From the NCBI RefSeq assembly GCF_011493005.1, contig NZ_CP049160.1, forward strand, positions 62,001 through 126,000: a stretch of 64,000 bases of DNA, written 5' to 3'. The notes beneath the pieces were generated by a model. The model worked only from the letters and a program-made list of their open reading frames with translations, was not told the DNA's origin and did no database searches. The position numbers were made by a program, and so were the translations under genes. Source of the DNA: Caballeronia sp. SBC1 (GTDB taxonomy: Bacteria; Pseudomonadota; Gammaproteobacteria; Burkholderiales; Burkholderiaceae). Numbering within the stretch: position 1 is the stretch's first letter; every line of letters starts with the position of its first letter. Shown one piece after another: positions 38,099 through 48,259 of the stretch.

Positions 38099-39136
38099 AT
38101 GAAGATTACGACAATTGGCATCGATCTGGCGAAAAGCGTTTTTGCCGTGCACGGCGTAAATGAGCATGGCAGAGAGGTACTGAAGAAAGTGTTGAAACGC
38201 GATCAGGTTGCGAAGTTCTTCGCCAATCTGCAGCCCTGTCTGATCGGAATGGAGGCCTGTGGGAGCGCTCATCATTGGGCGCGCAAGCTGCAGGGTTTTG
38301 GACACGACGTGCGCCTGATTGCGCCGCAGTTCGTCAAGCCCTACGTGAAGACCAACAAGAACGACGCGGCTGATGCAGAGGCGATCTGTGAGGCGGTGGC
38401 GCGGCCCAACATGAGGTTCGTGCCGGTCAAGAACGTAGAGCAGCAAGCCGTGCTGGCACAGCACCGGGTGCGCCAGGGATTCATCAAGGCGCGCACCGCG
38501 CAAGCCAATCAGATCCGGGGGTTGCTCGCCGAGTTCGGGCTCATCATTCCGCAAGGCATTGCGAACATCGCCAAGCGAGTACCGGAGCTGCTCGAGGACG
38601 CCGCCAATGAGCTACCGGGCTCGTTTCGCCTGCTCGTACAGCGATTGATGGAGCACTTGAAGGAGTTGGACCGCCAGGCTGGTGAAATCGAGGCTCAGAT
38701 CGTCACGTGGCATCGGGACAACGAACTCAGCCGCAAGCTGGCGGAGGTTCCGGGCATTGGACCGATCACCGCCAGTGCTCTGGTGGCGACGGTGAGCGAT
38801 GCGAAGAACTTCGACAACGCACGTCAATTGGCAGCGTGGATAGGCCTTGTACCGCGGCAGAACTCCAGCGGCGGCAAGAACGTGCTGCTCGGCATAAGCA
38901 AACGCGGAGATACCTATCTTCGAACACTGTTGATCCACGGTGCGCGCTCAGTGATTTGCGCCTTCCAGCGCAAGAAGGACAAGGTCGACGGCTGGCTGGG
39001 AGCGCTTCTGGCGCGGAGAAATCCCAATGTGGCGGCCGTTGCGCTGGCCAACAAGAATGCGCGCATCGTGTGGGCACTGCTGGCTCACGACCGCGAGTTC
39101 CGGCCCGGCTACACGAGCGCCCAGGCCAGCGCGTAG
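38099..39136 (+). CDS. IS110-family transposase (copy B)
   Basis: 345 residues, clearly related to but distinct from the divergent gene at 36958-37983. It has TIGIDLAKSVFAVHG, IGMEACGSAHHWAR and KNDAADAEAICEA in the catalytic part, and VPGIGPITASALVAT and GLVPRQNSSGGK in the C-terminal part. It is intact. The two genes stand head to head. Confidence 0.93.
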   Translation: MKITTIGIDLAKSVFAVHGVNEHGREVLKKVLKRDQVAKFFANLQPCLIGMEACGSAHHWARKLQGFGHDVRLIAPQFVKPYVKTNKNDAADAEAICEAVARPNMRFVPVKNVEQQAVLAQHRVRQGFIKARTAQANQIRGLLAEFGLIIPQGIANIAKRVPELLEDAANELPGSFRLLVQRLMEHLKELDRQAGEIEAQIVTWHRDNELSRKLAEVPGIGPITASALVATVSDAKNFDNARQLAAWIGLVPRQNSSGGKNVLLGISKRGDTYLRTLLIHGARSVICAFQRKKDKVDGWLGALLARRNPNVAAVALANKNARIVWALLAHDREFRPGYTSAQASA

Positions 39137-39532
39137 CTGGGTCGGCCGCCCAAATCTGAAAACAGCAATCAAGCACAGGAGATTCAAACCACCGATTGCT
39201 CAGGCGATCAAGCAGTGATGGCAAGACAGGTCAGACCGTGGTCGATCAAACCCGACGCAACCAACGCACGATTGCAGTGCGCCCAACTGATTGGGACTCG
39301 ACCAGCGGATTCCATCAGGGACAGCCAGGCATGCGCCTGACATTGAAGTCCGGATGCATGGCTGCAATCTATGCCTTCAAACCATCACCAATGAGAGCTT
39401 GGCAAACCGGGGGCGTCCATGCATGGTTGCGGGTTTTTTGAGTTGGTCGAATTTGTCTGCCAGCCCCGCCCAGACTGGGTTTATGAGCGTCAGGTAAAAA
39501 TCGGCTAAAGTTCAGTTTTTTGGACGCATCGA
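39137..39532. other. IS110 downstream flank and IS5 upstream flank
   Basis: About 400 bases, probably the non-coding ends of both elements. No gene. Confidence 0.45.
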
Positions 39533-40399
39533 ATGACGGGCAAGCCAAGCTGGCAAGCGATTCCGACGAATTTGAGCGAAGCGCAGTTTGAGGAATTTGT
39601 CTTGCCACACCTGAGCCGTGGCCGACGCGGGCCGCCACCGAAGCTGTCGCTGCACAAGATCTTCAACTACATCCTGCAGGCGCTCTATATGGGGTGTCAG
39701 TGGATGATGCTGCCGATCGACAGCAATGACAAAGGTCACCGCGAAATCCACCACACGCGTATCTACCGGATGATGCGGCGCTGGCAGGCCAATGGCAGCA
39801 TCGAGCGGATTTTCGCGGGCACGGTGCACCTTCTGCACCAGGACCAACTTCTCGACCTTTCAGTCATTCACGGCGACGGCACGACGACCGCTGCGAAGAA
39901 AGGCGGCGACAACCTCGGATATAGCGGGCACAAGCATCTCAAAGGCTGCAAGGTGGTCGCCTTCTGCGACCGCGACTGCAACATCATCGCGCCGTTCGTG
40001 ACGGCACCGGGCAACCGAAACGAATCGCCGCTGTTGCGTAATGCGATGCCCAAGCTCACCGACATGGCGCGTGCCATCGGCGCGGACCTGCGGGGTTCAA
40101 CTGTCAGCCTGGATGGCGTCTACGATTGCCGGGACAACCGCCGGGCGATTTTCAATCGTGGCATGACCCCGAACATCCCCGAGAACCCGCGTGGGCGCAA
40201 AACACCGAAGCGCGGGCGCAAGCAGCGCTTTGATCCGGCGATCTTCGAGGAGCGCTTCAGGACCATCGAACGCGTCTTTGCCTGGGAAGACAAGTTCCGT
40301 CGTCTGCTGCTGCGCTTCGAACGCATCAGTGACGTGCACTACGCGCTAAAGACACTTGCCTATTCGATGATCAATCTGCGGCACTACTGCCAAAACTGA
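39533..40399 (+). CDS. IS5-like DDE transposase
   Basis: 288 residues. Features: an N-terminal basic domain with LSRGRRGPPPKLSLHKIFNY, the catalytic strand VIHGDGTTTAAKKGGDNLGY (first Asp), GSTVSLDGVYDCRDN (second Asp), and near the end RVFAWEDKFRRLLLRFERI (Glu). It is of the IS4/IS5 superfamily. The ORF is intact; the ends were not defined. Confidence 0.82.
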   Translation: MTGKPSWQAIPTNLSEAQFEEFVLPHLSRGRRGPPPKLSLHKIFNYILQALYMGCQWMMLPIDSNDKGHREIHHTRIYRMMRRWQANGSIERIFAGTVHLLHQDQLLDLSVIHGDGTTTAAKKGGDNLGYSGHKHLKGCKVVAFCDRDCNIIAPFVTAPGNRNESPLLRNAMPKLTDMARAIGADLRGSTVSLDGVYDCRDNRRAIFNRGMTPNIPENPRGRKTPKRGRKQRFDPAIFEERFRTIERVFAWEDKFRRLLLRFERISDVHYALKTLAYSMINLRHYCQN

Positions 40400-40690
40400 C
40401 CTCACGCCAGGCTTGGCGTAGCATCGTTGGCGCTCGACTTAGGGTCGCTGATTATGCTCGACCTGTCGATACCTTCATCTTCGCATAACGAAACATATCT
40501 CCGCATTCTCGGCGCGCCATACCCAACACCGATTCGCGCCTCTGGCTTGTTCGATCCCTCTCCACGAAATCAGCGTGGAAACTCGCAACCAGTTGTGATC
40601 CAAGTAAGGCGGATTGCCAAGTAAAAAATAGCCGCAACATTCGGCATTCTCCGAGCCAGATATGTTGTTCGATGTCCCCCGGCGTCAGAC
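40400..40690. other. intergenic between IS5-like and IS3-like elements
   Basis: About 290 bases; nothing recognised. Confidence 0.4.
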
Positions 40691-40749
40691 TACTTGTCGT
40701 GTTATCTGATTCTTATAGACATGGTCCGGGGGCGGTAAAATCAGGGTGA

Positions 40750-41247
40750 ATGAAAACCTACTCAGCAGAAAGAAAAGAAGCGCTGGTGCGGCGCATGATG
40801 CCGCCGGAAAACGCGCTGGTTTCGGCGCTGTCCAGAGAAACGAGAATTACCGAAAAGACGTTGTACACGTGGCGCCGACAGGCGAAAGGACAAGGGTTGG
40901 CTGTGCCGCGCGATGGGAAGAATCCCGAGGGATGGTCTTCGGAGGGAAAGTTTGCAGTAGTGCTGGAAACCGCGCCGCTCAATGCAGCGGAGTTGGCCGA
41001 GTATTGCCGTCGAAAAGGTCTTTATCCAGAACAGATATCCGCCTGGCGAGCCGCTTGCCGTTCGGCCAATGCGAATGTCACGGAGCAGGCACGCGAGCAG
41101 CGCCATCAGTCGATGGACGACAAGAAGCGCATCCAGCAGCTCGAGAAGGAATTGCAGCGCAAGGAGAAAGCGTTGGCGGAAGCGGCTGCGCTGCTGATTC
41201 TGAGAAAAAAACCCCAGGCGATTTGGGGAGACAAAGAGGACGATTGA
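40750..41247 (+). CDS. IS3-family OrfA
   Basis: 165 residues. It has two helix-turn-helix segments (ETRITEKTLYTWRRQAKGQG and RKGLYPEQISAWRAACRSA), then a leucine-zipper-like coiled coil (MDDKKRIQQLEKELQRKEKA), as in IS3 OrfA. It overlaps the next ORF at ATTGA. Confidence 0.85.
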   Translation: MKTYSAERKEALVRRMMPPENALVSALSRETRITEKTLYTWRRQAKGQGLAVPRDGKNPEGWSSEGKFAVVLETAPLNAAELAEYCRRKGLYPEQISAWRAACRSANANVTEQAREQRHQSMDDKKRIQQLEKELQRKEKALAEAAALLILRKKPQAIWGDKEDD

Positions 41248-41742
41248 TCAACGTCCCGGATCGCCTGTTATGTATATCGTTGATACGCGAGGCGGCGCAG
41301 TCAGGCTGTCGGCTCGAGAAGGCTTGCGACGAGCTGGGCATGAGCCTGCGTACATTCCAGCGCTGGGTGTGTGACGGTTAGCCGGCCGCGTCTGAGTAAT
41401 GACAACCCGTACGCAGAGTCGCTGTTCCGCACCTGCAAGTACCGGCCCGACTATCAGCGCAGGCCGTTCGGCAGCGTGGATGAGGCCCGGGCCTGGACCC
41501 AGAGGTTCGTGCGTTGGTACAACCACGAGCACAAACATAGCGGCCTGAAATTCGTCACGCCGGCGCAGCGTCACAACGGCGTAGCCGCCGCAGTGCTCGC
41601 GCAGCGTGAAGCAGTTTATGCAGAGGCCAGGGAGCGCAATCCACGGCGTTGGTCCCGATCGACGCGTAATTGGGAATTGAAGGATGAAGTCTGGCTCAAT
41701 CCGGAGCGCATGCAGCCGGAAGAACTAAAGCAGTTTGCTTGA
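41244..41742 (+). pseudogene. IS3-family OrfB, central DDE region deleted
   Basis: The N-terminal start LINVPDRLLCISLIREAAQ, ending TFQRWVCDG, stops at 41381. In another frame the C-terminal end SRPRLSNDNPYAESLFRTCK continues to 41742 (HSGLKFVTPAQRHN). The catalytic strands between the two parts are absent, with the junction near 41376-41381. Several hundred bases must have been deleted. Confidence 0.82.
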
Positions 41743-41876
41743 AGTGACACGACAAGTACGTTGACAGCCGCCGATGTCGACTTGTGTGGCGTTTTGTTTC
41801 GTATCTCGATTCCTATCAAATAGGGAACTGCGGTGCGAAGCCACAGGACTTCGCACATGCATCAATTCATCCAGTG

Positions 41877-43583
41877 TTAGAAAGCTTGCCAATTTGCGTC
41901 GGCTTTGCCGATCAATGGCCGTGCCAGGATCTTCTTTCCTGAAGTGGGGCCGCTTTTCGATGACATAGGACGGCGAACCTGTGTACTTGCTTTCGCCATC
42001 TCCGGCACTAGCTCTGCGTGTGATTGATGCAGCCTGAACGTTGAAACCAGCTCGTTCAGCGTCGAGGACTGCGCAGCCATGGATTGAGCCGCTGCGGACG
42101 CTTCTTCCACGAGTGCGGCGTTTTGCTGAGTGACTTCGTCCATTTGCATCACTGCTTGGTTGACTTGCTCAATACCCGTGTGTTGTTCGCTTGATGCGGC
42201 GGTAATTTCACCCATGAGGTCCGTCACGCGCTTGACCGAGACGACGACCTCGTTGATTGTGGTGCCAGCTTCATCGACAAGAGCTGACCCGGCTTTGACG
42301 CGTTCGACCGACTGCCCAATCAGGTCTTTGATTTCTTTGGCAGCCGAAGCGCTTCGTTGTGCGAGCGTACGAACTTCACCTGCTACGACCGCAAAGCCCC
42401 GGCCTTGTTCACCGGCTCTTGCGGCTTCGACTGCTGCGTTCAACGCAAGAATATTCGTCTGGAAGGCTATTCCCTCAATGACCGTGATGATCTCGGCAAC
42501 CTTCTCAGAACTGGTCGTAATTTCGCGCATCGTGTGAACGACTCGACCTACAACTTCTCCGCCGCGCGTGGCGACATCTGAAGCGCTCAGTGCAAGCCGG
42601 TTTCCCTGTGCGGCATTTTCCGCGTTTTGCTTAACAGTGGTCGTCAGCTCTTCCATGCTCGCCGCAGTTTCCTCAAGCGAGGCAGCTTGCTCTTCGGTAC
42701 GCTGGCTGAGATCGGTGTTGCCTGCTGCAATCTCGGCGGACCCGGTCGCAATGCTTTCGCTACTGCTACGCACCCGGCCCACAACCTCTGCAAGGCCATT
42801 ATTCATTTCACGAAGCGCGGCGAGCAATTGACTCGTTTCGTCTTTACCGGTGACGGTAATTTGTGTCGTCAAATCACCTTTTGCGATGGTCTGCGCAATC
42901 AATACTGCCTGTCGAATAGGTGAAACAATAGACCGTGTGATAAGAAAGGCGATAGTTGTGCCGAGCAGCAGGGCACTGACGCAGATACCCAAAAGCAGAT
43001 TTCTCTGACTGTTGTAGTCCTCCGTCGATTCCTCAATTTTTTGTGCGGTACGAGCGTTTGTGTACTCTTGGTACTCCTCCGTGGCTTTAACCAATGCCGC
43101 AAGAAGGGGACGGCATTCGTTGTTCATTTTGATGATCGCTTCGTCGCGCTTGTGCTCAAGGGCAAGTCGGACGATGTCTCGCGCCACCGGCCCATAGGCG
43201 CTTTCAACATGATCGATCGAGGCGGCAAGATTCCGCCATTTTTCAGAGACGTCGGGACTGTTGGCGATCATCTCGTCGAATTTTTGCAAGCGCGATTTCA
43301 CGTCCTCATCGGCGTTCAAAACTGAGGCCTTTTCCAGTTCCAAGTCTGCTTCACCGGTCACAAGTACCAGGTTGCGGGCCGCTATCGCTCGGCGATCAAT
43401 GGCTGTCCTAACGCTTTCAGACATTTTGGCTCTGGCGTCGAGGCCATTGACATAGCTTGAAAAGCGGTCGTTGGCGCTGCTTAACGATTTCAACGAGAGT
43501 CCGGAGACGATCATGACCAGCAGCGTCAGGATGCCGAATGCCCAGGCAAGTTTCGCGCGAACCGTAAAATTGTGGAGAGTCAT
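41877..43583 (-). CDS. methyl-accepting chemotaxis protein
   Basis: 568 residues, intact. One membrane helix lies near 12-30 and another near 197-217, with a four-helix-bundle sensor between. A HAMP region ([20 protein letters not shown]) and the signalling hairpin with tip [20 protein letters not shown] and [17 protein letters not shown] follow. The last five residues are NWQAF, close to the NWETF-type pentapeptide that binds CheR or CheB, which suggests adaptation through a tether. The ligand is unknown. No other chemotaxis genes are in the window, so it must use chromosomal Che proteins. Confidence 0.94.
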   Translation of the reverse strand: MTLHNFTVRAKLAWAFGILTLLVMIVSGLSLKSLSSANDRFSSYVNGLDARAKMSESVRTAIDRRAIAARNLVLVTGEADLELEKASVLNADEDVKSRLQKFDEMIANSPDVSEKWRNLAASIDHVESAYGPVARDIVRLALEHKRDEAIIKMNNECRPLLAALVKATEEYQEYTNARTAQKIEESTEDYNSQRNLLLGICVSALLLGTTIAFLITRSIVSPIRQAVLIAQTIAKGDLTTQITVTGKDETSQLLAALREMNNGLAEVVGRVRSSSESIATGSAEIAAGNTDLSQRTEEQAASLEETAASMEELTTTVKQNAENAAQGNRLALSASDVATRGGEVVGRVVHTMREITTSSEKVAEIITVIEGIAFQTNILALNAAVEAARAGEQGRGFAVVAGEVRTLAQRSASAAKEIKDLIGQSVERVKAGSALVDEAGTTINEVVVSVKRVTDLMGEITAASSEQHTGIEQVNQAVMQMDEVTQQNAALVEEASAAAQSMAAQSSTLNELVSTFRLHQSHAELVPEMAKASTQVRRPMSSKSGPTSGKKILARPLIGKADANWQAF

Positions 43584-44238
43584 TTGTATTTTGTTTCGGT
43601 TGTTACAGCGTTTGATGGCTCTTGATTGACTGCTCGATTTTGCGTCCGCGATTCCCTACGCTTGCGCACTAAGTTGTTTAACGGCCAGATAAAACGTTAC
43701 TGCATAAAATTTTATATATTGTTTTTGTCCGCATAGCGAGCTATATGGGGCGCTTAAATTCCCGGCCCCTATCAGCATGAGCGGGCGTGATTTCAGAATT
43801 CGGACTAAAAGGCATTTCATGTGCCCGAAGACCCTTACTGGGAAAGGATAGGGGCGTCCGCGACACGGCACCCCAAGGTCATCAGGTGCGAACTATAAGA
43901 GCCTATTAATCCTGATTGTGTACCGCAGCTATCGTACGGAAGTGTCCGAATCTTTCACCCAAGCTATCTTGGTATCCGAAGCTACTTGAATCGGATAAGA
44001 ACTAAAAAAAGCAATAGATCGCTACCCTCGTACGTCGCCATTTATTGATGCAGATCAAATTATTGCTAATTCCACCTGCTCCGGCACTCTTTTTTTCGAA
44101 GTTGCATTCAGTATTGGGCGATAGCGCCTTTATCAAGCTTACCGTTGATCAGCATACGTTGAATATCCGGAGAATCGATGGTCAGAGGACTCACTCGAAA
44201 ACGCGATTAGTGGTAAATCCAAAAACCTGAGAATATTT
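43584..44238. other. intergenic between two chemoreceptor genes
   Basis: About 650 bases without a supportable gene. AT-rich stretches near 43690 and 44000 may hold the promoters. Confidence 0.4.
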
Positions 44239-44470
44239 ATGACTATCAGGAAGCGACTCATCTTCACGCTGGGTGTCGCGCTGTTCGCTTTGTTTGTGGC
44301 GGGTAGCTTCGGTCTTTGGCGGCTTAGCCTGGCACAGCAGCGGTTTGACTACGTCCAGGTCAATATTATCCCCGGTGTCAAAGAGCTCAACGATACTAGA
44401 ACAGCACCAGCGCCCTGCGAAGGTTTTCCTATGGATATCTTATCAGTACCGATGTCGCAGATTTCTCATA
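44239..44470 (+). pseudogene. N-terminal fragment of a second chemoreceptor
   Basis: From ATG 44239: a membrane helix (IFTLGVALFALFVAGSFGLW) and the start of a four-helix sensor (VNIIPGVKELNDTR), typical of a Tar/Tsr-like MCP. Homology ends after about 55 residues, and an IS remnant on the other strand follows. The exact break is approximate. Confidence 0.7.
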
Positions 44471-44539
44471 GTTTGGAATATGGACCGGTTAATTTCGGTT
44501 TTCGGACCTGTTTATGACGTTCTCTTGCGCATTTTTGGT

Positions 44540-45262
44540 TCACTGCGGCTGCAACGCACGGAGTTGTCCCAAGGTGCGCATGCGCACGACGAGGTTGTAC
44601 GCGGCCATCGTCAGCACGAACATCTGATCGACCTTTTTCAAGCCGCGCACCATCACCTGGCGCATACCGCCGATGCTCTTGGCCCAGCCGAAACCCTGTT
44701 CGATGAGCTTGCGCTTTTGCTGGGAAACCGCGTAGCCCGCACTCTGGGCGATTGACTCGGGCACCGCCGACTGGCGGCCCGACTTGTTTTGCGCCACGTG
44801 AGGCGTGATGTTCATTGCTTTGCAGGCCTCTATGAACTCTGGCGTCATAGCCTTTGTCTGCCCCGAGTGTGATCTCGCGCGTCGGGTCGTCAAGCGCCTG
44901 GCGGGCATCGTCGATCATTACTTTGGCCGCTTCGCGCTCGGCGTAGCCGTCGGCCAGCGTCACCACGGCGCTGGCGATCAGCCCATGGCGGTTGTCGCTC
45001 AACGTGTGGCCCATGTAGCGTAGCTCGCATGGCCGTTTTGCCCTTACGATACAGCCGCGAATCCGGGTCGCTCTTCGATTCATGCGTCTCATTGCTGCGC
45101 GTCTCGCCCTTGAAGCTCCCACCGTCTTCGCTGTCCTGATCATCGTCGCGGCGCACAAAGCTTTTATGACCGGCCCATGCTTGAATCAATGTGCCATCGA
45201 CGCTGAAGTGCTCACCGGAAAGCCAGCACTTGTTCTCGGCAATGCCCACAACCTCGCGATCC
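44540..45262 (-). pseudogene. IS5/IS1182-type transposase remnant with two frameshifts
   Basis: Pieces in three frames: HFSVDGTLIQAWAGHKSF and DSRLYRKGK (to about 45040), then RYMGHTLSDNRHGLIASAVV and EITLGADKGYDA (to about 44860), then EFIEACKAMNITPHVAQNKS and LIEQGFGWAKSIGGMRQVM to the stop at 44540. The N-terminus is missing: at about 45262 it is replaced by the glycine-rich gene. The order of motifs fits one broken transposase. Confidence 0.78.
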
Positions 45263-45394
45263 GCCACCAGCACCGCCTGCGCCTGCGCCCCCACCACCAC
45301 CACCACCGCCGCCGCCGCCTGCCTGCGCGTATGCACCACCCGATAAACCAAGAACCAGTGCTGATACCAGAATCTTCTTCGTCGTGATTTTCAT
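45262..45394 (-). pseudogene. truncated glycine-rich secreted protein
   Basis: From ATG 45394 with a perfect GGAGG site: MKITTKKILVSALVLGLSGG ends in AYAQA (signal peptide), then a glycine run with interspersed Ala. After about 44 residues the frame enters the IS remnant. The original 3' end is lost. Confidence 0.65.
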
Positions 45395-45800
45395 TGCAGC
45401 CTCCGAAGGCATTATTTGAGAGCGTTGCGAAAGTATGTTTTCGCTACTCCGTGATTCAATGACGCAAGTGCCGTGCCGCTAAATTCGAAAATGTAAAACC
45501 GAACCCCCAGGCGGCGAAAGCCCCGTTCGACGAAGGATGTTGTGTTTCAGCGTCAAATTCGAATGAGTAAGAATGCGTTCGAATTCATGCAGCACTTTCT
45601 CCATCCAGAATCAGCCGGCCACGTCACAACGGTGACAAGACCTCGTCAGGACGTCCTCCCGTGGTCCGAAGGCTTGCCACCGCCAAAAGGTACAAATCAC
45701 CTTATAGCCACAATGCGGTTTTCGATTCCATGACCCTTGTTCGCCAATGAACGCGCCTCCCCAGTGCTGCTTCCGGAATAGTCTACTAGCTCGGTGGTAC
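45395..45800. other. intergenic, no gene recognised
   Basis: About 400 bases between the glycine-rich remnant and the sensor fragment. Confidence 0.4.
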
Positions 45801-46265
45801 CTACCCAGGGAGATACCTATCGCCCGATTTGAATCGGCGTCCCGCTACTGCAAGCGACGTTGTGTGGAAGCACCGTCGATCGGTGCGTCGACCCGCGGCT
45901 TCAGCTTTTCCTGAGGTCGCACTGTGTAGCATCGCGCTCGCCATCTTGTCGTCGATGAGAAAACCCATCGTGATCCATGCGATCGTAACGGGAGCTTTGA
46001 CCGGGACCGCGACGAGCTGATAGGGTCGCCCGCCGATCATGCCAATTGACGATGCATCGCCGTTGCGCTGGGCTGCATGGATCAGCGTGGGAAAGGGGAA
46101 GGTCGCACCTTCGAGCGCGGGGCCATTACTGTCGGCGACTAATTTGCCGTCAAGGTCCAAGAGCATCACGATATCCGCATTGACGCGGTCGCCATGGTTC
46201 TTGAGCGCGGAGGCCACGGTGTTTCGTCGTGTGTGGCGACCGGCTGACGAAAGGCGAAATCGGCG
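45801..46265 (-). pseudogene. cache-type sensor domain fragment
   Basis: A piece starting in frame with ADFAFRQPVATHDET near 46265, then VASALKNHGDRVNADIVMLL, DLDGKLVADSNGP, and VAWITMGFLIDDKMA-like text before it degrades. This is the outer sensing part of a cache-GGDEF or EAL protein, usually the last gene of the DUF3034 operon. Both its start and its enzymatic end are missing. Confidence 0.68.
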
Positions 46266-46809
46266 GCGCGTTCGGTTCGGTCATCCGGTAGTGCCACACC
46301 GTCACCTTGTAGCTATCAGCCGGCAGGTTATCGATGTCCGCGTGACCGTTCGCATCCGTCTTGGCGAAGTAAGGCGTATCAACGAGAAGCAGATAGGCGA
46401 CCATCGTGTCGTGAATATTGCAGCCCATCACCACGAGACCAGGATTGTCGAACACCACCGGTTTCGCGGGAATACCGTGGTACAGGTTCAGTTCGAAGCG
46501 CTTGGCAGGCGAGAACGAATAGACGTCGTGTTCGATGTTGTCCTTGTTCGGGAACGTAATGGCGGCGCCGGTCTGTGCAACTGAGACAAGCGGTACGAAT
46601 TGCCGCTTGATCTGGTCGATGACTGCACCGGGCGGCTTGGTCGCCGGCAGCTTCCCGCTCTCCGGCATGGCGTAGACAATGGCGTCCTTGACCGGCGCAC
46701 CGAGCTGGTCAGTGACTTGCACGCGCACACTGGCGGCGTTTGCGCCGATGAACGGGAAGCTCGACGCGCAGAAAAGAAGCGCTGAACCTATCTGTTTGCT
46801 GAGTCGCAT
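46250..46809 (-). CDS. methylamine utilisation-like secreted protein (3' end altered by deletion)
   Basis: About 185 native residues from ATG 46809. A signal peptide (ALLFCASSFPFIGANAA) is followed by a beta-rich fold (VRVQVTDQLGAPVKDAIVYA), then FPNKDNIEHDVYSFSPAKRF with His, GLVVMGCNIHDTMVAYLLLV with Cys and His, and ADSYKVTVWHYRMTEPN. The His and Cys spacing suggests a cupredoxin-like metal site. Near 46255 the frame runs into the sensor fragment in a different frame, up to a stop at 46150. The proper C-terminus appears lost by deletion. It follows the haemoglobin gene. Confidence 0.72.
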
Positions 46810-46928
46810 TCGACTGTTTTCCCGCTGAAGCGTTTTCGCATAAGTGCGTGGCACGCCAGCAGGTTTATCGGCGTTTCGCTGAAAAACTTTAGTCGCATGC
46901 ATACACAGCGGTACGTAGATGTTTTTGC

Positions 46929-47378
46929 CTATTCGCGATCCTGAATGTCTCGGTACATGGGTGCGAGCTTCGCTAGCAACTTGTTTTGCGAGTGGAACGG
47001 CACACCGTTCTTGTCCATTGCCTGTTGGAGGTCTTCGACCAATGCATCGAACGCCGCGCGATCGATGTTCTGGCCTTCGTGGGTTCGCTTCATCGTGCGG
47101 CCGGTGTATTGGCAGGGGCCACCCAATAGCACGCAAAATTGCTCGACGAGCTTCTCCTTGATGCGCCGGATCGGTGCATTCTCGAAATACGGCGCGGTGC
47201 GCGGATCGGCAAGCAGGTTCGTGTACAGATCGGCGGTGATCTTGACGAGGCCGGGCTTCTCACCGAACGTGCGATAGAGCGAATCGTCCGCATACGCGCC
47301 TGCACTCATCAGTACTAGCAGGACGAGGGCTGCGAGCCGCGCGCCCCGAAGCAGTGTTTTTTTCAACTTCATGTGCAT
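46929..47378 (-). CDS. secreted group 1 truncated haemoglobin
   Basis: 149 residues. The first 30 form a signal peptide (LAALVLLVLMSAGAYA). The globin part has DSLYRTFGEKPGLVKITADLY, PYFENAPIRRIKEKLVEQF and TMKRTHEGQNIDRAAFDALV, where THEG carries the proximal His of the trHb1 pattern. The start overlaps the DUF3034 stop as TAATG. It may bind O2 or NO in the periplasm. The operon partner suggests an envelope redox role, inference. Confidence 0.83.
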   Translation of the reverse strand: MHMKLKKTLLRGARLAALVLLVLMSAGAYADDSLYRTFGEKPGLVKITADLYTNLLADPRTAPYFENAPIRRIKEKLVEQFCVLLGGPCQYTGRTMKRTHEGQNIDRAAFDALVEDLQQAMDKNGVPFHSQNKLLAKLAPMYRDIQDRE

Positions 47379-48259
47379 TAGAACCCCACTTGCAATGAAA
47401 TGTAGGCGCCGCGCTGATTCTTGAAGGTTGCGATATCGCCCAACGCGACGTAAGCAGCCGTCAACGAGACGTGTTTGGTCGGCGCCCAGGCAACGAAAGC
47501 GTCGTAGGCATTCTGTTCGCGCGCGAAGCTGAGATTATCGGGCTTGGTGCGGTATTCGCCGCCGATGGCAAGAGACTTCGAGAGCATGTAAGCGGCCGAC
47601 GCTTCGAATTCGGCGCGATATGCATTCGACTTGTCGCCGCCAAATCCGAGCAAGCCGAACTGGTTAGCCTTGGTGAATCGAAGGGTGCCGTTGAGCAACA
47701 CGCTTTGCTCCAGCAGCAGTTTCGTGGCCGACAAATAGAAATCAGTACCGGAATTGCTGGCAGCGCCCACCGCGTTGACGATGTCGCCCTGCTCGTTGTG
47801 CTTGAACTGGATGCCGGCCGCGACTTGGGGCACCCACGTGTCTTGATCGAGCACGGCGTCGCCTATGAGTCGAACCTTCATGCCGAAGATGTCCTGATTG
47901 AACTTGAAGTTCGAGCCAAGGCCGAGCTTCGCTCCGGCGTCGCGCGTGTCGAAGGTCTGGCGTGCGAGCGAAAACTCGACGCGGTTCGCGACGCCCACGG
48001 CAACCCCATACGTCGACTGCGCGAAATCCTGCGTTCTGACATAGGTGCCGTGAGCATTGCCACCGAGTTGCGAGGCGGTTCCATAGCCACCGATCACGGC
48101 CCACGGAGTGAGGCCGCCGCCTGCGGCGCCTTCGATCTCGGATACGCCACCTGTGAGCAGGAGCTTACCGCCGGTAGTTGGTTCGTCCGCCACTGCTGGG
48201 CAGGAAATTAACGCGGACGCGGCCAAGGCCAGGCAGGATGATCTTTTTCTACGTTGCAT
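47378..48259 (-). CDS. DUF3034-type outer-membrane protein
   Basis: 293 residues. A signal peptide (ALAASALISCPAVA) precedes many alternating beta strands typical of an outer-membrane barrel: GKLLLTGGVSEIEGAAGG, VEFSLARQTFDTRD, and a last strand ending GAYISLQVGF with a C-terminal Phe. It matches DUF3034 as remembered. The next gene starts within its stop codon. It is first in the operon. Confidence 0.82.
   Translation of the reverse strand: MQRRKRSSCLALAASALISCPAVADEPTTGGKLLLTGGVSEIEGAAGGGLTPWAVIGGYGTASQLGGNAHGTYVRTQDFAQSTYGVAVGVANRVEFSLARQTFDTRDAGAKLGLGSNFKFNQDIFGMKVRLIGDAVLDQDTWVPQVAAGIQFKHNEQGDIVNAVGAASNSGTDFYLSATKLLLEQSVLLNGTLRFTKANQFGLLGFGGDKSNAYRAEFEASAAYMLSKSLAIGGEYRTKPDNLSFAREQNAYDAFVAWAPTKHVSLTAAYVALGDIATFKNQRGAYISLQVGF

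Larger units (their letters stand above)
40691..41758 (+). mobile_element. IS3-family element with internal deletion
   Basis: Inverted ends TACTTGTCGTGT (40691-40702) and its complement (41747-41758). The first ORF is intact; the second has lost its catalytic centre, so the element cannot move by itself. Confidence 0.78.
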
